Assembly: GCF_001643305.1 (NCBI RefSeq)
Contig: NZ_LSGW01000012.1
Coordinates: 1-64,000 of the forward strand
Reading direction: 5' to 3'
DNA length: 64,000 bases
Origin: Aeromonas salmonicida subsp. salmonicida
GTDB taxonomy: Bacteria; Pseudomonadota; Gammaproteobacteria; Enterobacterales; Aeromonadaceae
Positions 17,261-31,421 of this stretch are shown piece by piece (the first letter of the stretch is position 1; each line of letters starts with the position of its first letter). The position numbers were made by a program, and so were the translations under genes. The notes beneath the pieces were generated by a model. That model saw nothing but the letters and a program-made list of their open reading frames with translations, made no database searches and was not told the DNA's origin.

Positions 17261-19066
17261 ATGAAACTGACTCGCGATTTTCCCAGCAATTACACCATGG
17301 CCCAGTGGCAACCCAGCGATCACCAGGATGCCCAGGTGGTCGGCGAACTGTTTTCCCACTTCGGTGCCGAGCGTTTCACCGTACAGAGTACCCGTACCGG
17401 CGTACCCGTGATCTGGCTCGCCCGCGAACTGCTGCTGGACGTGGTGGGCTTTTTGCGCAAGCTCCCCTCCCCGTTCGTGATGCTGTATGACCTGAGCGCC
17501 ACCGACGAACGGCTGCGCAGCCATCGTGACGGCCTGCCCCAGAGCGACTTCACCGTCTTCTATCACTTCATCTCCATCGACCGTAACGCCGATGTGATGC
17601 TCAAAGTGCCCCTTGCCGAGAGCGACCTGCATCTTCCCACCCTCACTGGCCACTTCCCCAACGCCAACTGGTATGAGCGGGAAGTGTGGGATCTGCTGGG
17701 CATTACCTTCGACGGACATCCCCATCTGACCCGCATCATGATGCCCAAGAGCTGGCAGGGTCACCCGCTGCGCAAGGACTATCCTGCACGGGCCACCGAG
17801 TTCGATCCCTTCATGCTCGATGCCGCCAAGCAGGACATGGAGCAGGAGAACCTGCTGTTCAAACCGGAAGAGTGGGGCATGGCCCGTGGCAACGAGAACG
17901 AGGACTATATGTTCTTGAACCTCGGTCCCAACCACCCCTCCGCCCACGGCGCCTTCCGGCTGGTGTTGCAGCTTGATGGAGAAGAGATCCGCAACTGCGT
18001 GCCCGACATCGGTTATCACCATCGCGGTGCTGAAAAGATGGGTGAGCGCCAGTCCTGGCACAGCTATATCCCCTACACAGACAGGGTCGAGTATCTGGGC
18101 GGGGTAATGAACAACCTGCCTTACGTGCTGGCAGTGGAGAAACTGGCCGGCATCAAGGTGCCGAACCGGGTCGACGTGATCCGGGTGATGATGGCGGAGC
18201 TGTTCCGCATCCAGAGCCACCTCCTGTTCCTTGGCACCTATATCCAGGACGTGGGGGCCATGACCCCTGTCTTCTTTACCTTCACCGACCGGCAGAAGAT
18301 CTACACCATCATCGAAGCCATCACGGGTGCCCGTATGCACCCGGCCTGGTTCCGTATCGGTGGCGTGGCCCACGACTTGCCCAAGGGATGGCAGCGACTG
18401 GTGCAGGACAATCTGCTGAGCTGGCTGCCCAAGCGTCTGATGGATTATGAAAAAGCCGCCATGCGCAACAGCATTTTGCGCGGGCGCACCATAGGTGTCT
18501 CCGCCTATACCACTGAGCAGGCGCTCGCCTGGGGCACAACGGGAGCGGGTCTGCGGGCCACGGGCCTCAACTTTGACGTGCGCAAGTGGCGCCCTTATTC
18601 GGGCTATGACCAGTTCGACTTCGAAGTGCCGGTCGGTAGCAATGGCGATGCCTATGACAGGGCCACGGTACGCATCGAGGAGATCCGCCAGAGCCTGTCG
18701 ATCATAGAGCAGTGCATGAAGAACATGCCGGAGGGGCCCTTCAAGGCGGATCACCCCCTCACCACACCGCCCCCCAAAGATCGCACCCTGCAAGACATAG
18801 AGACGCTGATCACCCACTTCCTGCAAGTGTCGTGGGGCCCTGTGATGCCGGCCGCCGAGTCGTTCCAGATGATAGAGGCCACCAAGGGGATCAACAGTTA
18901 TTACCTGACCAGCGATGGCTCCACCATGAGCTACCGGACCCGGATCCGCACCCCGAGCTTTGCTCACCTGCAACAGATCCCCTCCGTGATCAAGGGCAGC
19001 ATGGTGTCGGATCTCATCGTCTATCTGGGCAGTATCGATTTCGTTATGTCGGATGTGGATCGTTGA
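17261..19066 (+). CDS. nuoCD: NADH-quinone oxidoreductase fused subunits C and D
   Basis: 601 residues; nuoC and nuoD are fused as in E. coli and other gammaproteobacteria. The NuoC part covers residues 1 to about 180 ([25 protein letters not shown]). The NuoD part begins near 205 ([17 protein letters not shown]) and lines the quinone pocket with the conserved His of GPNHPSAHG and the Tyr further on. It ends correctly in VDR. A 74-base gap to nuoE follows. Confidence 0.97.
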   Translation: MKLTRDFPSNYTMAQWQPSDHQDAQVVGELFSHFGAERFTVQSTRTGVPVIWLARELLLDVVGFLRKLPSPFVMLYDLSATDERLRSHRDGLPQSDFTVFYHFISIDRNADVMLKVPLAESDLHLPTLTGHFPNANWYEREVWDLLGITFDGHPHLTRIMMPKSWQGHPLRKDYPARATEFDPFMLDAAKQDMEQENLLFKPEEWGMARGNENEDYMFLNLGPNHPSAHGAFRLVLQLDGEEIRNCVPDIGYHHRGAEKMGERQSWHSYIPYTDRVEYLGGVMNNLPYVLAVEKLAGIKVPNRVDVIRVMMAELFRIQSHLLFLGTYIQDVGAMTPVFFTFTDRQKIYTIIEAITGARMHPAWFRIGGVAHDLPKGWQRLVQDNLLSWLPKRLMDYEKAAMRNSILRGRTIGVSAYTTEQALAWGTTGAGLRATGLNFDVRKWRPYSGYDQFDFEVPVGSNGDAYDRATVRIEEIRQSLSIIEQCMKNMPEGPFKADHPLTTPPPKDRTLQDIETLITHFLQVSWGPVMPAAESFQMIEATKGINSYYLTSDGSTMSYRTRIRTPSFAHLQQIPSVIKGSMVSDLIVYLGSIDFVMSDVDR

Positions 19067-19140
19067 GTCTTCGGGTAATCAAACCACAGCACTCAACAAC
19101 CGTGACGAGACAAAAAGAATAAGCCACAAAAGGTTAAGCC

Positions 19141-19707
19141 ATGAGCCAGCAATGTCAGTGCCAAAACAGTCAGACCCCGCAGGGGCAGAGTGCGTGCGGG
19201 GGCAAGGGGGATGGACCCGTCCCTGGACCAACAGACGGCTTCGTCCTGAGCCAGGCCGAACGGGACGCCATCGAACATGAGAAACACCACTACGAAGATC
19301 CCCGCGCCGCCAGCATTGAAGCGCTCAAGATCGTGCAGCAGGCCAGGGGCTGGGTACCGGACGGTGCCATTTATGCCATCGCCACCGAGCTCGGCATTCC
19401 CGCCAGCGACGTGGAAGGGGTCGCCACTTTCTACAGTCAGATCTTCCGTCAGCCGGTAGGCCGCCACATCATCCGCGTCTGTGACAGCATGGTCTGTTAC
19501 ATCAACGGCCACGAAGGGCTGCTGGCCGGCCTCAAGGAAGTGATGGATCTTGCCCCCGGCCAGACCAGCGCCGATGGCCGCTTCACCCTGCTGCCCGTCT
19601 GCTGCCTCGGCAACTGCGACAAGGGCCCGGCCCTGATGATCGATGACGACACCTATGGCGGGCTCGATGCCGCCACACTGATCAAGACGCTGGAGGCTTA
19701 TCCATGA
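19141..19707 (+). CDS. nuoE: NADH-quinone oxidoreductase subunit E
   Basis: 188 residues, about 22 more than E. coli NuoE. The core from [21 protein letters not shown] onward is standard: a thioredoxin-like fold with a [2Fe-2S] cluster (N1a) held by CDSMVC and CCLGNC. The extra N-terminus is polar and has three cysteines (QCQCQNSQ and ACGGKG). A start at an internal codon cannot be excluded, but no better start is visible. It overlaps nuoF by 4 bases. Confidence 0.96.
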   Translation: MSQQCQCQNSQTPQGQSACGGKGDGPVPGPTDGFVLSQAERDAIEHEKHHYEDPRAASIEALKIVQQARGWVPDGAIYAIATELGIPASDVEGVATFYSQIFRQPVGRHIIRVCDSMVCYINGHEGLLAGLKEVMDLAPGQTSADGRFTLLPVCCLGNCDKGPALMIDDDTYGGLDAATLIKTLEAYP

Positions 19708-21089
19708 GTCTTCCAACCAACAAGATCCTCGCCTCTCTCGGCACCGCCAACCGCACGCCCCGAGCCCCCGAGACTCATCCGCTCACCTGGCGACTGCGTG
19801 ACGATGGTCAGCCGGTCTGGCTGGATGAATACCAGAGCAAGCAAGGCTATGACGCTGCCCGCAAGGCGCTGGGCCAGATGAGCCCGGATGAGATAGTCGG
19901 CACCGTCAAGGATGCCGGTCTCAAGGGTCGTGGCGGCGCCGGCTTCCCCACAGGGGTGAAGTGGGGGCTGATGCCCAAAGACGAGAGCATGAACATACGT
20001 TACCTGCTCTGCAATGCTGACGAGATGGAACCCAATACCTGGAAAGATCGCCTGTTGATGGAGCAGCTGCCCCATCTGCTGATCGAGGGCATGATCATCT
20101 CCGCCAAGGCGCTCAAGGCCTATCGCGGCTATATCTTCCTGCGCGGTGAATACGTGGATGCCGCCATCCATCTGCGCCGTGCGGTGATCGAGGCCAAGGC
20201 CGCCGGCCTGCTCGGCAAGAACATTCTGGGGTCCGGCTTTGATTTCGAGCTGTTCGTCCACACCGGCGCCGGTCGTTACATCTGCGGCGAAGAGACGGCG
20301 CTGATCAACTCACTGGAAGGCCGGCGCGCCAACCCGCGCGCCAAGCCCCCCTTCCCCGCCGTTTCAGGCGTCTGGGGCAAACCCACCTGCGTCAACAACG
20401 TCGAAACCCTGTGCAACGTGCCAGCCATCATAGGCAATGGCGTGGCCTGGTATCAGGGACTGGCGCTGCCGGGTTCTGAAGATCACGGCACCAAGCTGAT
20501 GGGTTTCTCCGGCAAGGTGAACAACCCCGGGGTCTGGGAGCTGCCCTTTGGCATCACGGCCCGCGAGCTGTTTGAGCACTACGCCGGTGGCATGAAGCCA
20601 GGCTACCGCCTCAAGGCGTGGCAACCGGGCGGGGCTGGCACCGGCTTCCTGCTGCCCGAACACCTGGATGCCCAGATGTATACCGCCGGTATCGGCAAGG
20701 TGGGCACCCGCATGGGGACGGGTCTGGCCATGGCGGTCGATGACAGCGTCAACATGGTAGGGCTCTTGCGCAACATGGAAGAGTTCTTCGCTCGCGAATC
20801 CTGCGGTTGGTGCACCCCGTGCCGTGATGGCCTGCCCTGGAACGTCAAGCTGCTGCGGGCACTGGAGCGTGGCGAGGGACAGCAAGGGGATCTCGCGACC
20901 CTGGAGCAGCTTTGCAATTTCCTTGGGCCGGGCAAAACCTTCTGTGCCCACGCGCCCGGCGCCGTCGAACCCCTTGCCAGCGCACTCAAGTATTTCAGAT
21001 CCGAATTCGAGGCCGGTATCAAGGGGCCAAGCGACCATCACTCGCTGCTCAAAGGGATCCAGCCCAATCTGCTGGGCGAACGCTGGTAA
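19704..21089 (+). CDS. nuoF: NADH-quinone oxidoreductase subunit F
   Basis: 461 residues. It binds NADH and FMN ([14 protein letters not shown] near residue 75; [19 protein letters not shown] near 190) and carries the N3 [4Fe-4S] cluster ([12 protein letters not shown] near 364, with a further cysteine in [10 protein letters not shown]). It is the electron entry site of the complex and works with NuoE and NuoG. Confidence 0.97.
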   Translation: MSLPTNKILASLGTANRTPRAPETHPLTWRLRDDGQPVWLDEYQSKQGYDAARKALGQMSPDEIVGTVKDAGLKGRGGAGFPTGVKWGLMPKDESMNIRYLLCNADEMEPNTWKDRLLMEQLPHLLIEGMIISAKALKAYRGYIFLRGEYVDAAIHLRRAVIEAKAAGLLGKNILGSGFDFELFVHTGAGRYICGEETALINSLEGRRANPRAKPPFPAVSGVWGKPTCVNNVETLCNVPAIIGNGVAWYQGLALPGSEDHGTKLMGFSGKVNNPGVWELPFGITARELFEHYAGGMKPGYRLKAWQPGGAGTGFLLPEHLDAQMYTAGIGKVGTRMGTGLAMAVDDSVNMVGLLRNMEEFFARESCGWCTPCRDGLPWNVKLLRALERGEGQQGDLATLEQLCNFLGPGKTFCAHAPGAVEPLASALKYFRSEFEAGIKGPSDHHSLLKGIQPNLLGERW

Positions 21090-21144
21090 GCGCCAAGGCG
21101 CATCGGGCAATAGCCGATTTCACCATAGGTTTCAGGAACGTTGT

Positions 21145-23892
21145 ATGGCGACCATTTTTGTAGACGGTAAAGAGTACGAGGTAGACGGGGCAGACAACCT
21201 GCTGCAGGCCTGTCTGTCGCTGGGTCTGGACGTCCCTTATTTTTGCTGGCATCCGGCGCTGGGTAGCGTGGGCGCCTGCCGCCAGTGTGCGGTCAAGCAG
21301 TATCAGAATGCCGACGACAAGCGCGGCCGGCTGGTCATGTCCTGCATGACCCCCTCTACCGATGGCACCTATATTTCCATCGAAGACGAAGAGGCGAAAG
21401 AGTTTCGCAAGTGTGTGGTCGAGTGGCAGATGACCAACCACCCCCACGACTGCCCTGTCTGTGAAGAGGGCGGAGCCTGCCACCTGCAGGACATGACGGT
21501 GATGACAGGCCACAACAGCCGTCGCTACCGTTTTACCAAGCGTACCCACCAGAATCAGGAACTGGGGCCCTTCATCAATCACGAGATGAACCGCTGCATT
21601 GCCTGTTATCGCTGCGTGCGTTACTACAAGGATTACGCCGGTGGCGAGGATCTGGGGGTCTATGGCGCCCACGACAACGTCTATTTCGGCCGGGTCGAAG
21701 ATGGCACCCTGGAGAGCGAATTCTCCGGCAACCTGGTGGAGGTCTGCCCCACCGGCGTTTTCACCGACAAGACCCACTCAGAGCGTTACAACCGCAAGTG
21801 GGACATGCAGTTTTCCCCCAGCGTCTGCCAGCAGTGCTCGGTGGGCTGCAACATCAGCCCGGGTGAGCGTTATGGCGAGCTGCGCCGCATAGAAAACCGC
21901 TTCCATGGCGGCATCAATCACTACTTCCTGTGCGATCGTGGCCGCTTTGGCTATGGCTACGTCAATCTGGCTGACCGTCCCCGTCAACCGCTGCTTCGGG
22001 TAGACAAAGAGCAGCGCGATGGCAACGACCCGCTGGCCATCACTGTGGATGGCGCCCTCAACCGCGCCGCCGATGCCCTGCGCACCGCCAGCACCGTCAT
22101 CGGCATCGGTTCACCCCGTGCATCGCTGGAGAGCAACTTCGCCCTGCGCGAACTGGTCGGGGCCGACAACTTCTATTGCGGCGTTGAGCAAAGCGAGTGG
22201 GCGTGTCTGCAAAAGATGCTGCACATACTGCAGCACAGCGGTATTCGCACGCCGAGCCTGCGGGACATGGAAGAGGCCGACGCCATTCTGGTGCTCGGTG
22301 AAGATGTCACCATGAGTGCCGCCCGTATCGCCCTGGCGCTGCGCCAATCGGTCAAGGGCAAGGCCCGTGACATCGCCCGCAAAATGAAGGTGGACTTGTG
22401 GCAGGTCGCCGCTGTGCAGACCCTGGGCCAGAATGAGCGCTACCCGCTGCTCATCACCAGCCTGGACAGCACCCGCCTCGACGACGTGGCGGCAGAAAAA
22501 CTGCACGCCCCCCACGCGGATCAAGCCCGCCTCGGCTTTGCCATCGCCCATCTGCTCGACAGCTCGGCGCCAGCCCTGTCCGATCTCGACCAAGAGCAGC
22601 AGGCGCAAGCCGCTCGCTGGGCCGACCTGCTTGGCAATGCCAAAAAGCCGCTCATCATCGCAGGCTCGGGTGCCCGCACCCCGGCATTGATCGACGCGGC
22701 CAGCAATATCGCCCGCGCCCTCAAAGGCCGCGGTCAGGACGTCAGTCTGGCACTGGTGGCACAAGAGGCCAACAGTCTGGGGCTGGCCATGCTGGCCGGC
22801 AACGCCGCCCCGCTGGAAGCCGCACTCACCCGCATCGAGGCCCAGGATAATCTGGCGCTGGTGACCCTGGAGAACGATCTCTACCGCCGTGCCCCGCGCA
22901 ATCGGGTCGATGCCGCCTTCAATCGTCTGCAACACCTGCTGGTCATCGATCATCAGGCTACCCAGACCGCTCAAAAAGCCGATCTGGTGCTCCCTGCCGC
23001 CAGCTTTGCCGAAGCCGATGGCACCCTGGTCAATATGGAGGGGCGCGCCCAGCGCTTCTTCCAGGTCTACGCCCCCGCCTTCTACAACGCCGACATTCAG
23101 GTGCGTGAAGGGTGGCGCTGGCTGGCCGCGCTGCAAGGCGCCCTCCTGCGCCAACCGCTGCGCTGGCAGACCTATGAGCAGATAAGCCATGACTGCGCCA
23201 CCAGCCATCCGCTGCTGGCCACCATGCAGGAAGCGGCCCCCAACGCCGGATTGCGGATCCGTGGCATGAAGCTGGCCCGTGAACCACACCGCTACAGCGG
23301 CCGCACCTCCATGCTGGCGGATCAGAACGTCAGCGAACCCAGAGTGGCGCAAGACCCGGATTCCCCCTTCAGCTTCTCCATGGAAGGCTATGCCGGTGCC
23401 CGTCAGCCGATGCAGCAGGTGCCGTTCGCCTGGGCGCCGGGTTGGAACTCTCCCTCTGCCTGGAACAAGTTCCAGAGCGAGGTAGGTGGCAACCTTAGGG
23501 CAGGCGATCCCGGTCGCCGCCTGCTGGAGCCGGGCGACGACACCCTGGCTTGGTTTGATACCATTCCTGCCCCCTTCACCGCCCAGGAAGCCCTGCAGGT
23601 GGTCAACTACGACCAGCTGTTTGGCGGCGAGGAGCTCTCCGCCAGAAGCCCCGTCATACAGGCGCGCATGAACGAACCCGAGCTGGTGCTGAACCCGGCC
23701 GATGCGGCTCGCCTTGCCCTCAAGGCGGGCAACCAGGTGAGCTTCTCCTGGGGTGGCAATCACTGGCGTCTGAAGCTGCGACTGAGCCATGCCCTGGCGC
23801 AGGGCCTGCTGGGACTGCCCCTTGGCGTGAACGGTCTGCCGACCGCACTGCAACAGGCCTATATCAACAACCTGCAGGAGGCCATCGCATGA
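21145..23892 (+). CDS. nuoG: NADH-quinone oxidoreductase subunit G
   Basis: 915 residues from ATG 21145; the frame is open far upstream inside nuoF but that part is a shadow. The N-terminus holds ferredoxin-like clusters: C..C pairs in [17 protein letters not shown], the His-ligated site in [14 protein letters not shown], and [11 protein letters not shown] with CPTGVF. The next segment, CQQCSVGCN, fits cluster N7. Residues beyond about 220 form a molybdopterin-oxidoreductase-like domain without cofactor. It is the largest subunit of the peripheral arm. It overlaps nuoH by 4 bases. Confidence 0.97.
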   Translation: MATIFVDGKEYEVDGADNLLQACLSLGLDVPYFCWHPALGSVGACRQCAVKQYQNADDKRGRLVMSCMTPSTDGTYISIEDEEAKEFRKCVVEWQMTNHPHDCPVCEEGGACHLQDMTVMTGHNSRRYRFTKRTHQNQELGPFINHEMNRCIACYRCVRYYKDYAGGEDLGVYGAHDNVYFGRVEDGTLESEFSGNLVEVCPTGVFTDKTHSERYNRKWDMQFSPSVCQQCSVGCNISPGERYGELRRIENRFHGGINHYFLCDRGRFGYGYVNLADRPRQPLLRVDKEQRDGNDPLAITVDGALNRAADALRTASTVIGIGSPRASLESNFALRELVGADNFYCGVEQSEWACLQKMLHILQHSGIRTPSLRDMEEADAILVLGEDVTMSAARIALALRQSVKGKARDIARKMKVDLWQVAAVQTLGQNERYPLLITSLDSTRLDDVAAEKLHAPHADQARLGFAIAHLLDSSAPALSDLDQEQQAQAARWADLLGNAKKPLIIAGSGARTPALIDAASNIARALKGRGQDVSLALVAQEANSLGLAMLAGNAAPLEAALTRIEAQDNLALVTLENDLYRRAPRNRVDAAFNRLQHLLVIDHQATQTAQKADLVLPAASFAEADGTLVNMEGRAQRFFQVYAPAFYNADIQVREGWRWLAALQGALLRQPLRWQTYEQISHDCATSHPLLATMQEAAPNAGLRIRGMKLAREPHRYSGRTSMLADQNVSEPRVAQDPDSPFSFSMEGYAGARQPMQQVPFAWAPGWNSPSAWNKFQSEVGGNLRAGDPGRRLLEPGDDTLAWFDTIPAPFTAQEALQVVNYDQLFGGEELSARSPVIQARMNEPELVLNPADAARLALKAGNQVSFSWGGNHWRLKLRLSHALAQGLLGLPLGVNGLPTALQQAYINNLQEAIA

Positions 23893-24857
23893 GTGATTCC
23901 CTGATCGACCTGTTGCTGGAGGTTGGCAAGGCATTGATAGTGCTGGTGGGGATAGTGGGGGCTGGCGCCTTCATGAGCTTCATCGAACGCCGCCTGCTGG
24001 CCCTGTGGCAGGACAGATACGGCCCCAATCGGGTGGGCCCGTTCGGCCTGCTGCAACTGGCAGCCGACATGATCAAGATGTTCTTCAAGGAGGACTGGAT
24101 CCCGCCGTTCGCCGATCGCCGGATCTTCATCCTGGCCCCCATCATCGCCTTCACTGCCTTTATTCTGGCGTTTGCCGTGGTGCCGCTCACCCCTACCTGG
24201 GGCGTGGCGGATCTCAACGTGGGGCTGCTCTACATCCTGGCCATAGCAGGGCTCGCTGTCTATGCCGTGCTGTTCGCCGGCTGGTCGAGCAACAACAAGT
24301 ACTCATTGCTCGGCAGCCTGCGCGCCTCGGCCCAGACCCTCTCCTATGAAGTGTTTCTGGGGCTCTCCCTGATGGGGATAGTGATCCAGACCGGCAGCTT
24401 CAACCTGAGAGACATAGTCGAGGCCCAGGCCGGCTTGTGGAACGTGGTGCCCCAGATATTGGGCTTCATCACCTTCCTGTTTGCCGGCGTCGCCGTCACC
24501 CACCGTCACCCGTTTGACCAGCCGGAGGCCGAGCAGGAGCTCGCCGACGGTTATCACATCGAGTACGCGGGCATGAAATGGGGTCTCTTCTTCGTGGGCG
24601 AATACATCGGCATAGTGCTGATCTCCTCCCTCATAGTGACCCTGTTCTTCGGTGGCTGGCATGGCCCCTGGCTACCCCCTTTCATCTGGTTTGCCCTGAA
24701 GACCGCCTGTTTCATGGTGTTCTTCATCCTGCTGCGGGCTTCCTTGCCAAGGCCGCGCTTTGACCAGGTGATGTCGTTTGGCTGGAAAGTCTGCTTGCCG
24801 TTGACCCTTGTCAATATGCTGATCACCGGCGCTGTGGTGCTGATAAATGTGCAGTGA
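23889..24857 (+). CDS. nuoH: NADH-quinone oxidoreductase subunit H
   Basis: 322 residues, eight membrane helices. Conserved [26 protein letters not shown] near the start and the loop [12 protein letters not shown] equivalent ([20 protein letters not shown]) that forms part of the quinone cavity are both present. It links the membrane arm to NuoB and NuoCD. Confidence 0.97.
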   Translation: MSDSLIDLLLEVGKALIVLVGIVGAGAFMSFIERRLLALWQDRYGPNRVGPFGLLQLAADMIKMFFKEDWIPPFADRRIFILAPIIAFTAFILAFAVVPLTPTWGVADLNVGLLYILAIAGLAVYAVLFAGWSSNNKYSLLGSLRASAQTLSYEVFLGLSLMGIVIQTGSFNLRDIVEAQAGLWNVVPQILGFITFLFAGVAVTHRHPFDQPEAEQELADGYHIEYAGMKWGLFFVGEYIGIVLISSLIVTLFFGGWHGPWLPPFIWFALKTACFMVFFILLRASLPRPRFDQVMSFGWKVCLPLTLVNMLITGAVVLINVQ

Positions 24858-24866
24858 GGCACGACT

Positions 24867-25409
24867 ATGAAAATCATTAACATCATCAAGGGTGTCGGCA
24901 CCCAGTTACGTAGCCTTGGCATGGTGTTCTCCCATGCATGGCGTCCCCGCGAGACCCTGAGCTATCCGGATGAGTCCATCTATAGCCCGCCACGCTACCG
25001 TGGTCGTATCGTACTGACCCGGGATCCGGACGGTGACGAGCGCTGCGTGGCGTGCAACCTGTGCGCCGTGGCCTGCCCGGTCGGTTGCATCTCGCTGCAA
25101 AAAGCCGAACGCGACGATGGCCGCTGGTATCCCGAGTTCTTTCGCATCAACTTCTCCCGCTGCATCTTCTGCGGCTTGTGCGAAGAAGCCTGCCCCACTA
25201 CCGCCATCCAGCTGACGCCGGATTTCGAAATGGGGGAATACCGCCGCCAGGATCTGGTGTACGAGAAAGAAGATCTGCTGATCAGCGGGCCCGGCAAATA
25301 CCCGGACTACAACTTCTATCGCATGAGCGGGATGGCCATCGACGGCAAGCCGAAAGGGGATGCCGAGCACGAAGCCAAGCCCATCGATGTCAAAAGCCTG
25401 CTGCCCTGA
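24867..25409 (+). CDS. nuoI: NADH-quinone oxidoreductase subunit I
   Basis: 180 residues, same length as E. coli. Two ferredoxin motifs carry clusters N6a and N6b: [15 protein letters not shown] and [12 protein letters not shown]. The N-terminal amphipathic part anchors it to the membrane arm. It sits 10 bases after nuoH. Confidence 0.97.
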   Translation: MKIINIIKGVGTQLRSLGMVFSHAWRPRETLSYPDESIYSPPRYRGRIVLTRDPDGDERCVACNLCAVACPVGCISLQKAERDDGRWYPEFFRINFSRCIFCGLCEEACPTTAIQLTPDFEMGEYRRQDLVYEKEDLLISGPGKYPDYNFYRMSGMAIDGKPKGDAEHEAKPIDVKSLLP

Positions 25410-25419
25410 GGAGTCAATC

Positions 25420-25971
25420 ATGGAACTGGCATTTTATGCCGCGGCCCTGGTCGCCGTTTACAGCACGCTGCGGGTGATCAGCACCAGCAATCCCATGCAT
25501 GCGCTGCTCAATCTCATCATTTCGATCATCGCCGTAGCCATGATCTTCTTCTGCCTGGGGGCCTCTTTCGCGGGCGCCCTGCAGGTGATCGTCTATGCGG
25601 GCGCCATCATGGTGCTGTTCGTGTTCGTGGTGATGATGCTGAACCTGGGGTCGTCCGAGGCCCAGGAGAAGAAGTGGCTCACCCCCATGACCTGGGGCGG
25701 CCCCGCCCTGCTCTCTCTCATCCTGCTCGGCTTTCTGGCCTACGGCATCCTGGGCGTGACCGGTGGTCAGCTTGGTCTGAGTGACGTCAGTGCGAAAGAG
25801 GTGGGCATAGCTCTGTTCGGCCCCTATGTGCTGGCAGTGGAACTGGCCTCCATCCTGCTGCTGGCGGGTCTGGTGACCGCCTACCATCTGGGTCGTGAAG
25901 ACAAGAGCGGCGAGGTGCTTTCTGTCCCCCGCGCCTCATCACGCTCGTCACAAGAAGGAGGTCCGCTATGA
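25420..25971 (+). CDS. nuoJ: NADH-quinone oxidoreductase subunit J
   Basis: 183 residues from ATG 25420, which has GAGGAG upstream; the longer open frame inside nuoI is not used. Five membrane helices. The third helix with its pi-bulge ([21 protein letters not shown]) is the gate studied in complex I. It overlaps nuoK by 4 bases. Confidence 0.96.
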   Translation: MELAFYAAALVAVYSTLRVISTSNPMHALLNLIISIIAVAMIFFCLGASFAGALQVIVYAGAIMVLFVFVVMMLNLGSSEAQEKKWLTPMTWGGPALLSLILLGFLAYGILGVTGGQLGLSDVSAKEVGIALFGPYVLAVELASILLLAGLVTAYHLGREDKSGEVLSVPRASSRSSQEGGPL

Positions 25972-26276
25972 ATGGCATTCCAATGGAACACGGCCTTCTA
26001 CTGGCTGCGATCCTGTTCTGCATCGGGTTATGCGGTCTGCTGATCCGCCGTAACTTGCTGTTTATTCTCATGAGTATCGAGATCATGATGAATGCCTCGG
26101 CGCTGGCGTTCGTGGTGGCTGGCAGCCGCTGGGCCCAGGCCGATGGCCAGATCATGTACATACTGGTGATTTCTCTGGCGGCAGCGGAGGCCAGTATCGG
26201 CCTCGCCCTGTTACTGCTGCTCTATCGTCGTTACCACACCCTCAACGTGGACACTGTGAGCGAGATGCGCGGATGA
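25968..26276 (+). CDS. nuoK: NADH-quinone oxidoreductase subunit K
   Basis: 102 residues, three membrane helices. The two glutamates used in proton transfer lie in the second and third helices ([15 protein letters not shown] and [20 protein letters not shown]). It overlaps nuoL by 4 bases. Confidence 0.97.
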   Translation: MNGIPMEHGLLLAAILFCIGLCGLLIRRNLLFILMSIEIMMNASALAFVVAGSRWAQADGQIMYILVISLAAAEASIGLALLLLLYRRYHTLNVDTVSEMRG

Positions 26277-28120
26277 GCCTCTTATACCTGACGTTTCTAT
26301 TTCCGCTGCTGGGATGGCTGGTGCTGGCCTTCTCCATCGGCCGTTTCGGCGAGCGCACCTCGGCCCTGATCGGAGTTGGCAGCATAGGGTTGTCGGCCCT
26401 CACCACCCTGTGGGTCGGCATCGATTTCCTCACTGCCATGCCGGTCGGCGGCGTCTATACCCAGACCCTGTGGCAATGGATGGCAGTGGGCAACTTCAGT
26501 CCCAGCTTCCGCCTCGCACTGGACGGCCTGTCGCTGACCATGCTGGGGGTAGTGACAGGGGTGGGTTTCTTCATCCACCTGTTCGCCTCCTGGTACATGC
26601 GCGGGGAAGAGGGCTATTCCCGCTTCTTTACCTATACCAACCTCTTCATCGCCAGCATGGTGTTTCTGGTGCTGGCCGATGACCTGCTGTTCGTCTACCT
26701 CGGCTGGGAAGGGGTGGGGCTGTGCAGTTACCTGCTGATCGGCTTCTACTACCGCAACCCGGCCAACGGGGCTGCCGCCCTCAAGGCGTTCGTGGTGACC
26801 CGGGTTGGCGACGTCTTCCTCGCCATCGGCCTCTTCATCCTTTACCGGGAGCTGGGCACCCTCAACATCCACGAGCTGCTGGTGCGCGCCCCCGTTATGT
26901 TTGCCGAGGGCTCCCCTGCCCTCTCCCTGGCCTGCCTGATGTTGCTGGGCGGTGCGGTCGGCAAATCTGCCCAGCTGCCGCTGCAAACCTGGCTGGCGGA
27001 TGCCATGGCGGGCCCGACCCCGGTCTCGGCCCTCATCCACGCCGCCACCATGGTGACCGCCGGTGTCTACCTGATTGCCCGCACCCACGGCCTCTTCCTG
27101 CTGGCCCCCGAGATCCTGCATCTGGTAGCGCTGGTCGGTGCCATTACCCTGGTGCTGGCCGGTTTCGCGGCCCTGGTACAGACCGACATCAAGCGGATCC
27201 TCGCCTACTCCACCATGAGCCAGATTGGTTACATGTTTCTGGCCCTCGGGGTCGGTGCCTGGGAAGGGGCCATCTTCCATCTGATGACCCACGCCTTCTT
27301 CAAGGCGCTCTTGTTCCTCTCCGCCGGTGCCGTCATCGTTGCCTGTCACCATGAGCAGAACATCTTCAAGATGGGGGGCCTGCGCAAAAGCTTGCCGCTG
27401 GTCTATGCCTGCTTCCTGGTGGGGGGCTCGGCGCTGGCTGCATTGCCGCTGGTGACCGCCGGTTTCTACAGTAAAGACGCCATCCTGTGGCAGGTGCAGG
27501 CATCCGGCCAGACCACCCTGTTGTGGGCGGGTCTGGTGGGCGCCTTCCTGACCTCGCTCTATACCTTCCGCCTCATTTTCATCGCCTTCCACGGCAAGGT
27601 GCAGACGCAAGCCCATGCCGGTCACGGTCTGGCCCACCAGCTGCCGCTGCTGGTGTTGCTGGTGCTCTCCACAGGTATTGGGGCCCTGATAGTGCCGCCA
27701 CTGGCCGGAGTACTGCCAGCCGGGCCGGGAGACAATATCGAAGCGGGTCGCCATACCCTGGAGATCGTCTCAGGCATTGTTGCCATCGCGGGCATCGCCC
27801 TGGCAGCCTTCCTGTTCCTGGGTGAGCGTCGACTGGCCACCAGCGTGGCGAACAGCGCGCCGGGCCGTCTGCTCAGCACCCTCTGGTTCAATGCCTGGGG
27901 CTTTGACTGGTTGTATGAACGGCTGTGGGTCAAACCCTATCTGCTGGGGACCCGACTGCTTGGCAAGGACCCGCTGGACTGGATGATGAACCTGCCCGCC
28001 TGGCTGGCACAGCGCGGCCACCAGCTGTTGGTCTGGACTGTTTCCGGCAAGTTGCGCTGGTATGCCGCCTCCATGGGGATGGGTGCCACCCTGATCCTGG
28101 CTCTGTTGCTGCTTGGCTGA
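26273..28120 (+). CDS. nuoL: NADH-quinone oxidoreductase subunit L
   Basis: 615 residues, an antiporter-like subunit with about 16 helices including the long lateral helix at the C-terminus. The catalytic glutamate is in [20 protein letters not shown] and the lysine in [20 protein letters not shown]. It is the distal proton channel. A 62-base gap separates it from nuoM. Confidence 0.97.
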   Translation: MSLLYLTFLFPLLGWLVLAFSIGRFGERTSALIGVGSIGLSALTTLWVGIDFLTAMPVGGVYTQTLWQWMAVGNFSPSFRLALDGLSLTMLGVVTGVGFFIHLFASWYMRGEEGYSRFFTYTNLFIASMVFLVLADDLLFVYLGWEGVGLCSYLLIGFYYRNPANGAAALKAFVVTRVGDVFLAIGLFILYRELGTLNIHELLVRAPVMFAEGSPALSLACLMLLGGAVGKSAQLPLQTWLADAMAGPTPVSALIHAATMVTAGVYLIARTHGLFLLAPEILHLVALVGAITLVLAGFAALVQTDIKRILAYSTMSQIGYMFLALGVGAWEGAIFHLMTHAFFKALLFLSAGAVIVACHHEQNIFKMGGLRKSLPLVYACFLVGGSALAALPLVTAGFYSKDAILWQVQASGQTTLLWAGLVGAFLTSLYTFRLIFIAFHGKVQTQAHAGHGLAHQLPLLVLLVLSTGIGALIVPPLAGVLPAGPGDNIEAGRHTLEIVSGIVAIAGIALAAFLFLGERRLATSVANSAPGRLLSTLWFNAWGFDWLYERLWVKPYLLGTRLLGKDPLDWMMNLPAWLAQRGHQLLVWTVSGKLRWYAASMGMGATLILALLLLG

Positions 28121-28182
28121 CCCCATGCGGCCCCTGAACGCGGACTAGTACCATTACTCGCACATAAACGAGAGCTGATATC

Positions 28183-29699
<1,517 letters not shown>

Positions 29700-29703
<4 letters not shown>

Positions 29704-29765
29704 CATCTTCCTCTCAACGGCCCACCCTGTTGCCTTTCTTGCACACGACAGGAGCACTGCAATGA
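29700..29765 (+). CDS. 21-codon mini-ORF bridging nuoM and nuoN
   Basis: The ATG at 29700 overlaps the nuoM stop (ATGA), and the TGA at 29763-29765 overlaps the nuoN start at 29762 (again ATGA). The last codons (GGA GCA CTG CAA TGA) copy those of nuoM (GGA GCC TTG CAA TGA), so the AGGAGC ribosome binding site and junction are repeated about 62 bases apart. The encoded peptide is [21 protein letters not shown] minus nothing else; it has no known motif. It is best seen as a junction duplication that keeps ribosomes coupled from nuoM into nuoN. Translation is not proven. Confidence 0.45.
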
Positions 29766-31225
29766 CCTTCACCGCTTCTCAACTGCTGGCGCTCTTGCCC
29801 CTGCTGCTGACCACGGGGACCATGGTGGCCCTGATGCTGGCCATCGCCTGGCGGCGCTGTGACGACACCGCCTTCATCGTCACCATCACTGGCCTGAACC
29901 TGACACTCTTCTCCCTGCCCATCGTCATGGCACAAGGTGATCAGGGGATCACTCCCCTGCTGCAGATCGATGGCTACGCCATCTTTTACATGGGGCTGGT
30001 GCTGGTCGGCGCGCTTGCTACCTGTACCTTCGGTCGCTCCTGGCTCAAGGGTTACCCGGACAACCGGGAAGAGTTCTACCTGCTGCTGGTGATCGCTACC
30101 ATGGGCGGGCTTGTGCTGGCCGGCTCCCGTCATCTGGCGTCGCTGTTCATCGGGATCGAGATGCTGACCCTGCCCATGTTCGGTCTGGTGGGTTACGCCT
30201 ACCGCGAGCGCCATTCGCTGGAGGCCAGCATCAAGTACATGGTGCTCTCCGCCGCCGCCACCGCCTTTCTGCTGTTCGGCATGGCCTTGCTCTATGCCCA
30301 GGCAGGCAGCCTGAGCTTCAGTGATCTGGGGCTGACCCTGGCACAGAGCCCCGCCCATCATCCACTGCTGATGGGCGGTCTCGGGTTGATGCTGGTCGGC
30401 TTTGGTTTCAAGCTGTCGCTCGCCCCCTTCCACCTCTGGACACCCGACGTGTATGAAGGCGCTCCGGCGCCGGTGGCCACTTTCCTCGCCACCGTCAGCA
30501 AGATAGCCGTGTTCTGCGTGCTGCTGCGATTCTATCTGGCGGTACCGGCGGCGGCGGATCCCATGATCCACTGGTTGCTGGCGGCCATGGCAGTTATCTC
30601 CATCGTCATCGGCAACCTGCTGGCGCTGTTGCAAACCAACATCAAGCGGATGATGGGGTACTCCTCCATCGCCCATTTTGGTTATCTGCTGGCAGTGGTG
30701 GTGGCGAGCCGCCTCGGCCAGATACCGGTGGAAGCTGCCGGTGTCTATCTGTTGATGTACCTGTTCACCAGCCTGGGTGCCTTCGGCGTCATCAGCATGA
30801 TGTCCAGCCCATATCGCGGCAAGGATGCGGATTCCCTGCACAGCTATCGCGGCCTGTTCTGGCATCGCCCTTACCTCACCGCAGTGCTGACAGTGATGAT
30901 GCTCTCCCTGGCCGGTATTCCCATGACATTGGGCTTTATCGGCAAGTTCTATCTTATTGGCGTGACGGTCGAAGCCCGGCGGTGGTGGCTCTCCGGCGCC
31001 ATAGTGCTCGGCAGCGCCCTGGGGCTCTACTACTACCTGAGGGTCATGGTCACCCTCTATATGCGCGAACCCGGCATGCAGATGCGTGATGCCAAGGGCG
31101 ACTGGGCCGTCACCTCGGGCGGACTGGTGGTACTGCTCTCCGCTATCATAGTGGTGGCCATGGGCATCTATCCCCAACCTGTCATCAGCCTGGTGCAGGG
31201 CTTCCAGAACGTGGTCTTGCGCTAA
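29762..31225 (+). CDS. nuoN: NADH-quinone oxidoreductase subunit N
   Basis: 487 residues, third antiporter-like subunit. The conserved glutamate is in [18 protein letters not shown], and lysines lie in [21 protein letters not shown] and [23 protein letters not shown]. It is the last gene of the operon and is followed by a terminator. A damaged copy of its last roughly 310 bases lies at 33477-33868. Confidence 0.97.
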   Translation: MTFTASQLLALLPLLLTTGTMVALMLAIAWRRCDDTAFIVTITGLNLTLFSLPIVMAQGDQGITPLLQIDGYAIFYMGLVLVGALATCTFGRSWLKGYPDNREEFYLLLVIATMGGLVLAGSRHLASLFIGIEMLTLPMFGLVGYAYRERHSLEASIKYMVLSAAATAFLLFGMALLYAQAGSLSFSDLGLTLAQSPAHHPLLMGGLGLMLVGFGFKLSLAPFHLWTPDVYEGAPAPVATFLATVSKIAVFCVLLRFYLAVPAAADPMIHWLLAAMAVISIVIGNLLALLQTNIKRMMGYSSIAHFGYLLAVVVASRLGQIPVEAAGVYLLMYLFTSLGAFGVISMMSSPYRGKDADSLHSYRGLFWHRPYLTAVLTVMMLSLAGIPMTLGFIGKFYLIGVTVEARRWWLSGAIVLGSALGLYYYLRVMVTLYMREPGMQMRDAKGDWAVTSGGLVVLLSAIIVVAMGIYPQPVISLVQGFQNVVLR

Positions 31226-31286
31226 CCCGCCCTGATAGCCAATGCCCCTTGTGTCAGGCAGCATTGGCCATCTTCCAGATATGAAA

Positions 31287-31320
31287 AAATCCGAAACCAG
31301 CTTGGCTGGTTTCGGATTAA
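31287..31320 (+). terminator. Terminator of the nuo operon
   Basis: 14-bp perfect stem AATCCGAAACCAGC / GCTGGTTTCGGATT (31289-31302 and 31305-31318). It can also serve the convergent peptidase gene. A near-identical hairpin is found in the duplicated segment near 33839-33868. Confidence 0.85.
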
Positions 31321-31421
31321 TGTGATTGTCAGCAGATGAAGCCAACCGATTCAGAATAGGACTTTAGTCGACACATGCCATTAATGTGTTTATTAAGACC
31401 CTTTGTATTTATGATAAGAAT

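Noticed and set aside
17171-18973. 600-codon open frame on the minus strand opposite nuoCD
   Set aside because: Mirror frame of a strongly conserved GC-rich gene; its composition (many His, Gly, Gln) is typical of such shadows and it has no start signal.
22111-23934. 607-codon minus-strand open frame opposite nuoG
   Set aside because: Same reason; the sense strand encodes a complete NuoG with all cluster ligands.
29714-31345. 543-codon minus-strand open frame opposite nuoN
   Set aside because: Shadow frame, rich in Gln, His and Gly, over a confirmed nuoN.
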